A stretch of 64,000 bases of DNA from Metarhizobium sp964253915 (lineage in GTDB: Bacteria; Pseudomonadota; Alphaproteobacteria; Rhizobiales; Rhizobiaceae). The position numbers were made by a program, and so were the translations under genes. This document shows, one piece after another, positions 9,996 to 17,888 of this stretch (its first letter is position 1; each line of letters begins with the position of its first letter). Below the pieces are notes generated by a model. It was not told where the DNA came from, searched no databases, and worked only from the letters and a program-made list of their open reading frames with translations. Where the stretch lies: positions 296,316 through 360,315 of the forward strand of contig NZ_CAXUSG020000006.1 in the NCBI RefSeq assembly GCF_964253915.1, in the 5' to 3' direction.

Positions 9996-10057
9996 CGTCC
10001 GCTCCCCTCAGGCGCGGTGAAAACTCCGCCCTCTTGTTCCAGTCAAAACGCGACATA

Positions 10058-10564
10058 TCAATCCTGCGGTCCCAGTTCGACGGACGATGTCTTCAGGTCG
10101 GCTTTCAGCTTGAAACGCTTGTCGCCCTGAAGCGGCACCATGGCCCGCCATTTCGCATCCTCAAAATTCCTGTAACCCACCACGACCGCAACAATCGTGG
10201 TGCCTTCAATCAAGTTCGCCTTAATGCGCTCCACCCCGCCAGGCGTCAGGTATATTTCCGTCTTGCCGAGCATGGTTCCGCCCAGCGTCTTTTCGTCTTC
10301 TTCCCAGAGTTGGCGGAAACTGCCGTTGACGAAATTCGTTTCACCGTTGAGCTGATAGAGCCGCATCACCACGGGTGACGGCACGCCGTCCGGGCCGGGA
10401 TTGGCCAGCGGCGAGGCGACCGCGATAAAATCGATGCTTGCAGCGGCCGGCGCCGGCTTGATCTCGATTTCCGTCGGCGGCGGCTTCTTCTTGCCGAACA
10501 TGCCACAGGCGGACAGTCCGGCCGCCAGAACGCAGACGATCAGAACCTTGAGGACAAGCGACAT
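10058..10564 (-). CDS. tssJ: TssJ (VasD), T6SS outer-membrane lipoprotein
   Basis: Outer-membrane lipoprotein that captures the periplasmic end of TssM. A start at the ATG at 10564 (GAGGAG just upstream) gives 168 residues beginning MSLVLKVLIVCVLAAG followed by the lipobox LSAC, a clean signal peptidase II signal. Longer upstream frames add 19 residues that would spoil the signal. The mature part carries the TssJ sandwich blocks SPVVMRLYQLNG, the W-E-D motif after SFRQL, and a C-terminal VVVGYRNFEDAKWR. It lies 47 nt downstream of the FHA gene and about 60 nt upstream of tssK. Confidence 0.92.
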   Translation of the reverse strand: MSLVLKVLIVCVLAAGLSACGMFGKKKPPPTEIEIKPAPAAASIDFIAVASPLANPGPDGVPSPVVMRLYQLNGETNFVNGSFRQLWEEDEKTLGGTMLGKTEIYLTPGGVERIKANLIEGTTIVAVVVGYRNFEDAKWRAMVPLQGDKRFKLKADLKTSSVELGPQD

Positions 10565-10611
10565 AGCTCCTCGAATGGCCGGGACATGCCCGGCATTCAT
10601 AGGAAACGACC

Positions 10612-11394
10612 CTACTGCCAACGCGACCTCTCCTCCTGGAGGAAGTCACGTAGCCTGGCGTCAAATACCTGTCTTTCGTTTTCTGACAAAGCCAGCATCG
10701 CCTTTTCAACAACCCGGATCAACGTCTTCACGTCGACAGTTCCGGCCGCCTGCAAAAGCGTCCCCATTTCGCCGCTCGAAACCGGCACTACTCCTTGGTT
10801 GCCCCCCGCCACATCCGGCGGCGAGAGGGCACTTCCGGCCACCATATCGGCGGACAATGGCAGTTCGGGCTTGCTCGAAGCTGCCTTTGGATCCCACCAG
10901 TCCTGCAAGAGCGGGCCTTGGCCCGGTTGAATCGCTGCCTCCTCCGCAGCCGGTATAACGGTAACAGCCGGTGCCGCCGCCTTGTCGTCGAAGCCGAAGG
11001 GGCCATCGAGAAAGGCCTCGCCCGGCAATGCTTGCATGGCAACCGTGCCCGGTATCTCGGCAACCGCAACCGCGGCCGACATCGCTTCGATTTCGACGCC
11101 GATGATGGCGTCGCCCAGAAGCAGCGTATCCCCGTGCGACAGCAGTCCCGGAATACCGCGCCCCACCGGTACGTCGTTAATGCGCACGCCATTTGTTGAC
11201 GTGTCCGTCACCATAAACCCTCTCTCCGTTCGATCGATGCGGCAATGCGCCTTGGAGAGCACACGATCGGGATCGGGAATCATCCAATCCGCCTCCGGTG
11301 ACCGTCCTATGACGAGGCCCCCGGACTCAAGAACCTTTTCTGGTATGGTTTGCATTAGGCGTGCGGGGCCTCTCAACAAAAGTTTCAGTCGCAT
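10612..11394 (-). CDS. FHA-domain T6SS protein (Fha/TagH/ImpI)
   Basis: Phosphothreonine-binding scaffold found in most T6SS clusters. A start at the ATG at 11394 (GGGGAG six bases upstream) gives 260 residues. The N-terminal forkhead-associated domain is complete: IGRSPEADWMIPD, then the Ser-x-x-His pair in LSKAHCRID, then TNGVRIND, and a final strand LLLGD. About 90 low-complexity residues link this to a helical C-terminal domain (ETLIRVVEKAML-like) typical of T6SS FHA proteins. In classical systems FHA is the target of the kinase PpkA. No PpkA or PppA is visible here, so its phosphorylating partner is unknown. Confidence 0.9.
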   Translation of the reverse strand: MRLKLLLRGPARLMQTIPEKVLESGGLVIGRSPEADWMIPDPDRVLSKAHCRIDRTERGFMVTDTSTNGVRINDVPVGRGIPGLLSHGDTLLLGDAIIGVEIEAMSAAVAVAEIPGTVAMQALPGEAFLDGPFGFDDKAAAPAVTVIPAAEEAAIQPGQGPLLQDWWDPKAASSKPELPLSADMVAGSALSPPDVAGGNQGVVPVSSGEMGTLLQAAGTVDVKTLIRVVEKAMLALSENERQVFDARLRDFLQEERSRWQ

Positions 11395-11446
11395 GGAACT
11401 CCCCGCTATACGACGGCGTAATATCAATCTTCTATAGGTCGATACA

Positions 11447-12526
11447 CTATTTCACGGTTTTTCGGGCCGCCACAAGGTGGGCGGAGTAGTACATACAGGA
11501 ACGATCGTGCAATCTGACATGCCAGGGAACCTCCTGCGAAGGGCCGCTGCGCCTGAGATCGCCGGCTGCAAGCGGTCCGTCGGAGAGCAGCATGTCGAGG
11601 ATAGCCTCCGGGCTGCCGCCATGTGCGGCGCGCTGCGAATGGCCGCCAAGCCAGGCTTCGACGGGCGTCACCTGACCTGACCAGTCGAACGGTACGGAAA
11701 GGATGGCCGCCCCGTCCGGCCGCAGGGCGCGGCTGATTTCGGTCAGTCCGGCCCGCGGGTCGATCATGCAGTCGACGACGTTCATCGCAGCGGCGGCGGC
11801 GAAAGTATCGGCCGCGAAAGGCAATGCCATGACATCGCAGATCCAGATATCGGCCAGCTTGCCCGCCTTGTGGCCTGCGGCATAATGTCGTCGATCGTAG
11901 ACGAGGCCGTTGCGGCGCAAGCCGTAATCGACGACCCCGCCGACGACGGCCTGGCGCCCGTTGCGCGCCAGCGACATCGAAATGTCGATGCCCAGCGTCA
12001 ACCGGCCCGTGCGCTCGGCCAGTTCCACCGTCGTTCTCCCCGTGCCGCAGCCGATGTCGAGGATCGGTCCGTCCGGCATGTCCGCGGCAACCATGTCGAG
12101 CCCGGAAGCGAGGTTGCGGACGACGGCGCCCGGTGTGGCGCCGCCCGGCGGACTGCCGGCGCCGGCTGGATCGCGGTCGCCCCAATGGTCCCACGCATAG
12201 GAGGAGACGTGCTGGCGAATCGCCTCCAATCCGCTTCCGGGGCCGGCGGCGTCGCCGATCAGCCCCTCGACGGCGGGCGTCAGGTCGTTGCGGGCCAATA
12301 TGTAAAAGAGATTGTCCTGGACATAACGTCGCACCTCGGGAACGAGGATCGGCAGGCCATCGATGATCGGGAATTCAGCCCCGCAGGCACTGCAGGAAAG
12401 AATGCCGCTGCGGATGTCGTCGTCCTCTTCCTTTTCCACCACCATGATGGCGACGGGGGAATTGTTCCCCTGGCGCCGGCACACGGGGCAGGCCGGACGA
12501 AGCGATTCGAAATGATGCCGACGCAC
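11447..12526 (-). CDS. SAM-dependent methyltransferase with N-terminal zinc ribbon, inside the T6SS operon
   Basis: A 359-residue protein. Residues about 13-50 contain two CxxC pairs (CPVC, then CSAC) followed by FPIIDGLPIL, a Trm112-like zinc ribbon. The second half is a class I Rossmann methyltransferase: motif I GPILDIGCGTGRT, an acidic loop GIDIS, then DVMALPFAADTF and a proline-bearing LRPDGAAILSVPFDWSG. The start is GTG at 12526. It sits between the PAAR gene (13 nt) and the FHA gene (52 nt), in the same orientation as the structural genes, so it is almost certainly co-transcribed with them. The substrate cannot be read from sequence; candidates are a T6SS component, an effector, or a metabolite. 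Confidence 0.85.
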   Translation of the reverse strand: MRRHHFESLRPACPVCRRQGNNSPVAIMVVEKEEDDDIRSGILSCSACGAEFPIIDGLPILVPEVRRYVQDNLFYILARNDLTPAVEGLIGDAAGPGSGLEAIRQHVSSYAWDHWGDRDPAGAGSPPGGATPGAVVRNLASGLDMVAADMPDGPILDIGCGTGRTTVELAERTGRLTLGIDISMSLARNGRQAVVGGVVDYGLRRNGLVYDRRHYAAGHKAGKLADIWICDVMALPFAADTFAAAAAMNVVDCMIDPRAGLTEISRALRPDGAAILSVPFDWSGQVTPVEAWLGGHSQRAAHGGSPEAILDMLLSDGPLAAGDLRRSGPSQEVPWHVRLHDRSCMYYSAHLVAARKTVK

Positions 12527-12538
12527 GCCCGATAACCC

Positions 12539-12919
12539 TCAGCCGCCGATCATGACGGTGGGGCATCCCGGCGGCAAAACCTTGCCTGTCGGGCTCGGGA
12601 TCGGCGCAACACAGGCCGCATGCATGGTCATGTCGTTGATGCGCGCCGCCGGCAGGTTGCCGATCAGCACCGTTGCCGAACCCAGGGAGATCATGCCGGG
12701 GCCGCCGGGAACGCAGCCGGGAAGCGTGCAGGGCGCCGACGTGTCGGTCAGCCGCGCCGCCGGCATGTTGCCGATCATGACGGTCGGCAGGCCGGTGATG
12801 ATGGCGAGCGGCAGCGCCGGATGCGGCACGGGCGTCGGCACAAGCGCCGCGGGATGGATGGGCGCATGGCAATGCGGCGCATCCTGCAGGATCATGTCTC
12901 CCATGCGAGCGGCGTTCAT
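12539..12919 (-). CDS. PAAR-type spike-tip protein of the T6SS
   Basis: A 126-residue protein made of glycine/proline-rich strands. Three copies of a short unit are visible (LPTVMIGNMPAAR, SATVLIGNLPAAR and CPTVMIGG), with His and Cys residues placed to bind a zinc ion. This is the PAAR or DUF4280-like fold that sharpens the VgrG trimer. It begins with NAARMGDMI, typical of the class. There is no C-terminal toxin extension. It overlaps the upstream kinase gene by 4 nt (ATGA). It is the only PAAR gene in the window, so it probably serves the VgrG at 17889. Confidence 0.9.
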   Translation of the reverse strand: MNAARMGDMILQDAPHCHAPIHPAALVPTPVPHPALPLAIITGLPTVMIGNMPAARLTDTSAPCTLPGCVPGGPGMISLGSATVLIGNLPAARINDMTMHAACVAPIPSPTGKVLPPGCPTVMIGG

Positions 12920-13941
12920 TGTCCATTTCCTCCGGCCGGGGGCAGATTTTTTTCAAGTAAAAGGACGTTCCAGCCATTACTTCGTTTGTACTCCACCCTG
13001 TCAAGCAAAGTTCGAACGAAATGCATGCCCAATCCACCGATCTGGCGGTCGTCGATCTCCACGGACAAGTCCGGTTCTGGCACACTCAAGGGGTCGAACG
13101 GCCCTCCGTCGTCGCGAACTTCGATGGTCAGCAGCCCCGATTCGACCGAAAGTGACACAAGGATTTCGTGGGCGTTGCCATCCTTGTAGCCGTAGTTAAC
13201 CGCGTTGGTCAGAATTTCGTCCAAAGCCACGTCAAGCCCGGCAACCGCCTCTTCGTCCAGCGATTGGCGCAGGAAAAAGCGGCCGATATCCTCCAGCAAA
13301 GGCGGAATTCCAGCCAAATCATTGGTCATGACGAAGGTGGCTGACCTGTTCGATTTGGCGGCAGTCTTGTAGAGAACCGCGCAGCCCACGCCTGTGGAGG
13401 CCTGCAGAGCAGGCTTCACCAGCCCTTCAAGTCCCTCGATCGGCACCTTGCCGTCGGGCAGGCCGGGCGTATCGCCGGCGGTCAGCCACAGGATGCTGCC
13501 GGGCGTAACGGACGGGCCGGCGAACGCCTCCGTGCCGTCGCCGAGGCGGGCACCCGCTTCGCCCGTCGTCGCAATGCTCACCTGGCCGGATACGACGTCG
13601 AGCCGAGCCAGGACGGCGTCGAAGCGGATCTGCGGCGCCAGGTTGGCGACGGCTGCAAGCACAGCGTGTGGGTCGCTGATTCGCGTCAGCAGTGCCCGCA
13701 GCATCTGCCTAAGGCCGGAGGCCGTCCAGGCGCCGTCGAGGCCGGTCTGGTGCACGCGGATCGCCGTTGCGGCGAAGATCTGCGTTTCCACCCAAATATG
13801 GTCGTAGAAGGCGACTGTGGTGTTTCCCGTACCGATGCCGGATTCGACTTCGAGGTCGCGACGCACCGGAAACCGCGGCGGCAGCAGCGCTCGCTGCATC
13901 AGCGCGGCCAGTTCCTGGCGCAGGGGATCAGCTGACGTCAT
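12916..13941 (-). CDS. Fusion of a degenerate PP2C-like domain with an RsbW-type serine kinase (HATPase_c)
   Basis: A 341-residue regulator. Residues about 200-335 form an anti-sigma-factor-type kinase domain: N-box VALDEILTNAVNYGYKD, G1 box VRDDGGPFDP, and G2 box GGLGMHFVRTLLDRVEY. Residues about 1-180 have the outline of a SpoIIE/RsbU PP2C phosphatase (AFYDHIW, then ASGLRQMLRALL, then FDAVLARLDVVSGQVSIATTGE). The DGDFYD-type metal-binding aspartates are replaced by GNTTVAFYD, so it is probably inactive. It is the first gene of the minus-strand T6SS operon and is divergent from a STAS-domain gene 137 nt away, its likely substrate. The phosphatase assignment is by pattern only. Confidence 0.82.
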   Translation of the reverse strand: MTSADPLRQELAALMQRALLPPRFPVRRDLEVESGIGTGNTTVAFYDHIWVETQIFAATAIRVHQTGLDGAWTASGLRQMLRALLTRISDPHAVLAAVANLAPQIRFDAVLARLDVVSGQVSIATTGEAGARLGDGTEAFAGPSVTPGSILWLTAGDTPGLPDGKVPIEGLEGLVKPALQASTGVGCAVLYKTAAKSNRSATFVMTNDLAGIPPLLEDIGRFFLRQSLDEEAVAGLDVALDEILTNAVNYGYKDGNAHEILVSLSVESGLLTIEVRDDGGPFDPLSVPEPDLSVEIDDRQIGGLGMHFVRTLLDRVEYKRSNGWNVLLLEKNLPPAGGNGQ

Positions 13942-14078
13942 TGATGCGGTTCCCTCTCATCCTTGAAAAACATTCTGGCGCGGGGCGCCACTTTCTGAAA
14001 TCATTACGGGCAATAATGCTGCGGTTCGTCACGCGGGCCGTTTCCCGATCAAGTGTGAATAACGAGGGTACCAACGCC

Positions 14079-14408
14079 ATGAACATCGCCGAGACTCGCC
14101 GAGAGGGCAACCTTATTGTTTCGCCAAACGGCAGAATAGACAGCATGACGTCGGGTGTGTTCGACCGTCATCTTGCCGCTGTCATCGATCGTGGCGATAC
14201 CAACATCATCGTCGATCTTGCCGGGCTGGAATATATCAGCAGCACCGGATTGTCGGTTTTCCTGTCGGCTGCAAAGAAGATCCGTGCAACCGGAGGGCGA
14301 ATGGCATTGACCGGCCTTAACAGTCGTATCCGTTTGGTATTCGAAATGAGTGGTTTCTTAAGGCTATTTCCGATTTATCCGACCGTGGATGCGGCCCTCG
14401 CCGGATGA
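14079..14408 (+). CDS. STAS-domain anti-sigma-factor antagonist (SpoIIAA/RsbV type)
   Basis: A 109-residue single STAS domain. The core IIVDLAGLEYISSTGLSVFL aligns with the SpoIIAA/RsbV phosphorylation loop. The serine equivalent to the SpoIIAA phosphoserine is kept (first S of SSTG), so it should be a substrate for the divergently encoded RsbW-type kinase at 12916-13941. I chose the ATG at 14079, with GAGGG about ten bases upstream. The open frame extends further 5' but those residues look non-coding. It is the first plus-strand gene of the T6SS region, 141 nt before clpV. It probably takes part in partner switching that controls T6SS assembly or expression (inference). Confidence 0.88.
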   Translation: MNIAETRREGNLIVSPNGRIDSMTSGVFDRHLAAVIDRGDTNIIVDLAGLEYISSTGLSVFLSAAKKIRATGGRMALTGLNSRIRLVFEMSGFLRLFPIYPTVDAALAG

Positions 14409-14549
14409 CCCAATTTTGGACATGGACTTTTAGGGGCAAATCGGTTCTAGCTTTCCAAGTCGCAACAAGAGCGACCGAATTGTCATAATAGTTTTTCAAG
14501 TCATGCGTCACTATTTGCTTGGCGCCCTGCAGCATGAGAGGGGATATGC

Positions 14550-17291
14550 TTGCTTAACGTTGACTTGCAATCGTTGATCGCACGCCTCAATCCGATTTGC
14601 CGTTCGACACTCGAAGGTGCAGTCGGTCTGACGTTGTCGCGCACGCATTATAACGTCGAGATCGAGCACTGGCTGGTCAAGCTTCTCGAATCCGCCGACA
14701 CCGACATTGCCGCGATCCTGCGGCATTTCGAAATCGACGCGGGCCGTCTGGCCGCCGACCTCAACAAGGTGCTCGATCGCCAGAAGACCGGCAACAGCCG
14801 TTCTCCGGCGCTGGCCCCCAACATTATCAAGTGGATGCGTGAAGCCTGGATCTTCACGTCGCTGCAATACAATGAGCGGGCCGTGCGCAGCGGCCATCTG
14901 CTGACCGCACTTCTGTGCGACGACACGCTCGCTGCCTTGGCGCGCGACGCATCTTCGCAATTTGCCCGTATCAATGCCGAGGCACTGCGGACTTCGGTCG
15001 GCAAGATCACCTCCGGTACTAGCGAAGCCGGTGCCGCGGCGGCGGCTGCAAGTGGCAGCGCCGGCGCACCGTCCGTGGATGGCCAGGCTCGCCCGGCCGT
15101 CGTCTCCGGATCGGCGCTCGACCAGTACACCATCAACCTGACGGCGCGGGCCCGCGAGGGCAAGATCGATCCGGTTCTCGGCCGTGACGCCGAAACCCGC
15201 CAGATCGTCGACATCCTGACCCGCCGCCGCCAGAACAACCCGATCCTCACCGGCGAAGCCGGCGTCGGCAAGACGGCCGTCGTCGAAGGTTTTGCCCTGA
15301 AGATCGCGGCCGGCGACGTGCCCCCGGCTCTCAAGGACGTCGAACTTCTGTCGCTCGATCTCGGCCTGCTGCAGGCCGGTGCCGGCATGAAGGGCGAATT
15401 CGAGAACCGGCTCAAGAACGTCATCGAAGAGGTGAAGGCCTCTCCGCGGCCGATCATCATGTTCATCGACGAAGCCCATACGCTGATCGGCGCGGGCGGT
15501 GCGGCTGGCCAGAACGATGCCGCCAACCTGCTGAAGCCGGCGCTGGCACGTGGCGAAATGCGCACGATCGCCGCCACGACCTGGGCCGAATACAAGAAAT
15601 ACTTCGAGCGCGACCCGGCCCTGACCCGCCGTTTCCAGGTGGTCAAGGTCGACGAACCGGGCGACGAGGCAGCCATCGGCATGATGCGCGGCCTGATCCC
15701 GACGCTCGAAAAACATCATGGCGTGCGCGTGCTGGCAGAAGCGGTGGAAGATGCCGTTCGCCTGTCGCGGCGCTATATTCCGAGCCGCCAGCTTCCGGAC
15801 AAGGCGGTCAGCCTTCTGGACACGGCCTGCGGTCGTGTTGCCGTTGCCGCGCATGGAACGCCTGCCGTGGTCGAAGACCGTCGCCGGCGGATCGAGATGA
15901 TCGATACGGATCTTGCCGTCCTTGGACGCGAAGTGAAGATCGGCGCCGATCATGCCGAGCGGATTGCCGAGTTGCAGGCCGATCGCGAGAAGACGGCCTC
16001 CGAACTGGTCGACATGGAAGCGCAGTGGGAAAAGGAACGCGATCTGGTGTCGCAGATCCGCGCACTGCAGGAAACGCTGGGCGAACTGGAGGAAGGGGCC
16101 GAACAGCCCGCCGACGCCAAAACCCCGGAAGAAATGCGCAGCGAACTTGCGGCACTTGGTGCCGAACTGACTGCGCTGCAGGGTGAAAACCCGCTGATGC
16201 GCGTCACGGTGGATAGCCAGGCCATTGCCGAAGTCGTCGGCAACTGGACCGGCATTCCGGTCGGCCGCATGGTTTCCAACGAAATCAAGACGGTTCTGGC
16301 CCTCAAGGACAAGCTCAGCGAGCGCGTCATCGGTCAGTCGCATGCCCTGGAAGCGATCGCGGAAACGATCCGCACCTCGCGCGCCAAGCTAACGGACCCG
16401 CGCAAGCCGATCGGCGTGTTCCTCATGGTCGGCACCTCGGGCGTCGGCAAGACGGAAACGGCATTGGCCTTGGCCGACCTGCTGTATGGTGGCGAGCAGA
16501 ACCTCACCGTCATCAACATGTCGGAATTCAAGGAAGAGCATAAGGTTTCGATGCTCGTCGGGTCGCCCCCCGGTTATGTCGGTTATGGCGAAGGCGGGGT
16601 TCTGACCGAAGCGGTTCGCCGCCGGCCTTACTCCGTGGTGCTGTTCGACGAAATGGAAAAGGCCCATCCGGGCGTGCAGGACGTGTTCTACCAGGTCTTC
16701 GACAAGGGCATGCTGCGCGACGGCGAAGGCCGCGACATCGACTTCAAGAACACCATCATCATCATGACGTCGAATGCGGGCACGGATCTCATCCACAAGC
16801 TCTATGCCGATCCGACCGACCGGCCCGACGTCGATACGCTGACCGAGGCTGTGCGTCCGGAGCTGCTGAAGAGCTTCAAGCCGGCCTTCCTGGGGCGTTG
16901 CTCCGTGGTTCCCTACTTCCCGCTCGCGGACGACATCATTCGCAAGATCGTGGAACTGCAGCTGAACCGCATCCGCAAGCGGTTCCTGGAAAATTACCGC
17001 GCAAACCTCACCTGGGATGCGTCGTTGATCGCCGATATCGCCAGCCGCTGCACCGAAGTGGAAAGCGGCGCGCGCAATATCGAATATATCCTCTCTCGCG
17101 GATTGTTGCCGCGCCTGTCTGCCCACGTCCTGTCGATCATGGCGGACGGCCGGCAGGTCGGAAGCCTCAAGGCAGTCCTCGGAGCGGATGGTCAGTTCGA
17201 GTTTGTGGAACAGGCGTCGAACGACGAAGTCGTGTCGCCTGCCGATATCGACGAGACAGCGGAGGAAGAGCCGGTCGCTGCCGCCGAATAA
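14550..17291 (+). CDS. tssH: ClpV (TssH), T6SS sheath-disassembly AAA+ ATPase
   Basis: Unfoldase that recycles the contracted TssB/TssC sheath. The protein has 913 residues: an N-terminal Clp repeat domain (AVGLTLSRTHYNVEIEHWL), AAA1 with Walker A GEAGVGKT and Walker B IIMFIDEAH, a coiled M-domain around residues 450-560, and AAA2 with Walker A GTSGVGKTE and Walker B VVLFDEMEKAHPGV. The start is TTG at 14550 with GAGGGG about seven bases before it. The ATG five bases earlier runs into a stop after three codons, which supports the TTG. Hcp follows 62 nt later. Confidence 0.95.
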   Translation: MLNVDLQSLIARLNPICRSTLEGAVGLTLSRTHYNVEIEHWLVKLLESADTDIAAILRHFEIDAGRLAADLNKVLDRQKTGNSRSPALAPNIIKWMREAWIFTSLQYNERAVRSGHLLTALLCDDTLAALARDASSQFARINAEALRTSVGKITSGTSEAGAAAAAASGSAGAPSVDGQARPAVVSGSALDQYTINLTARAREGKIDPVLGRDAETRQIVDILTRRRQNNPILTGEAGVGKTAVVEGFALKIAAGDVPPALKDVELLSLDLGLLQAGAGMKGEFENRLKNVIEEVKASPRPIIMFIDEAHTLIGAGGAAGQNDAANLLKPALARGEMRTIAATTWAEYKKYFERDPALTRRFQVVKVDEPGDEAAIGMMRGLIPTLEKHHGVRVLAEAVEDAVRLSRRYIPSRQLPDKAVSLLDTACGRVAVAAHGTPAVVEDRRRRIEMIDTDLAVLGREVKIGADHAERIAELQADREKTASELVDMEAQWEKERDLVSQIRALQETLGELEEGAEQPADAKTPEEMRSELAALGAELTALQGENPLMRVTVDSQAIAEVVGNWTGIPVGRMVSNEIKTVLALKDKLSERVIGQSHALEAIAETIRTSRAKLTDPRKPIGVFLMVGTSGVGKTETALALADLLYGGEQNLTVINMSEFKEEHKVSMLVGSPPGYVGYGEGGVLTEAVRRRPYSVVLFDEMEKAHPGVQDVFYQVFDKGMLRDGEGRDIDFKNTIIIMTSNAGTDLIHKLYADPTDRPDVDTLTEAVRPELLKSFKPAFLGRCSVVPYFPLADDIIRKIVELQLNRIRKRFLENYRANLTWDASLIADIASRCTEVESGARNIEYILSRGLLPRLSAHVLSIMADGRQVGSLKAVLGADGQFEFVEQASNDEVVSPADIDETAEEEPVAAAE

Positions 17292-17353
17292 GCATGTTCT
17301 GCGAAGACTAAAGCCTGATAATAGAAATTGGACACACTAACGGGAGCTTACGA

Positions 17354-17830
17354 ATGGCTATTTATCTGAAGTACGAAGGTATCGATGGCGAAGCAACGCA
17401 CGCCGCCCACTCCAAGTGGATCGACATCGGCAGCATGCAGTTCGGCCTCGGTCGTGCGATCTCGACGCCGGCAGGTGCTGCAGCAAACCGCGAAGCAAGC
17501 GAGCCGAGCGTCAGCGAAGTCACCGTCACGAAGATGCTGGACAGCTCCTCTTCCAAGCTGTTCACGGAATCGGCAACCGGCGCAGCCGGCAAGAAGGTCG
17601 AAATCCATCTCGTCAGCACCGGTAGCCCGGGTGCAACCTATGCCGAATACACGCTGACCAACGCTCTGGTTTCGGCCTATTCGGTCAGCTCCGGCGGCGA
17701 CCGTCCGAGCGAATCCATTTCGATCAACTTCACGAAGATCGAATACAAGTTCACGCCGTATGACGACAAGAACAAGGCCGGTACGCCGGTAACCGTCAGC
17801 TACGACCTCTCGACCACCAAGAGCGGCTGA
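17354..17830 (+). CDS. tssD: Hcp (TssD), T6SS tube protein
   Basis: Forms the hexameric inner tube that is secreted on firing. The protein has 158 residues with the family pattern: MAIYLKYEGIDGEA at the start, WIDIGSMQFGLGR, then SEVTVTKMLDSSSSKLF and the closing strands ESISINFTKIEYKFTPYD. There is no C-terminal toxin extension, so it is a structural Hcp. The next gene is vgrG, 58 nt downstream. Between them is a perfect 10-bp hairpin (17846-17870) that may raise hcp transcript levels relative to vgrG. Confidence 0.96.
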   Translation: MAIYLKYEGIDGEATHAAHSKWIDIGSMQFGLGRAISTPAGAAANREASEPSVSEVTVTKMLDSSSSKLFTESATGAAGKKVEIHLVSTGSPGATYAEYTLTNALVSAYSVSSGGDRPSESISINFTKIEYKFTPYDDKNKAGTPVTVSYDLSTTKSG

Positions 17831-17845
17831 TAGTGACCAAATCCT

Positions 17846-17870
17846 GGCGCTTGGCGTTTAGCCAAGCGCC
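17846..17870 (+). terminator. Hairpin between hcp and vgrG
   Basis: Perfect inverted repeat GGCGCTTGGC / GCCAAGCGCC around a GTTTA loop, starting 16 nt after the hcp stop. No T-run follows, so it is not a full intrinsic terminator. An attenuator or a 3'-end stabiliser of hcp mRNA is more likely. Confidence 0.6.
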
Positions 17871-17888
17871 TCTAAGGATCATGCTTCC

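Noticed and set aside
14409..14549. Sigma-54 promoter for clpV/hcp, known in some T6SS
   Set aside because: No TGGCAC-N5-TTGC-like pair is present here or before hcp or tssA.
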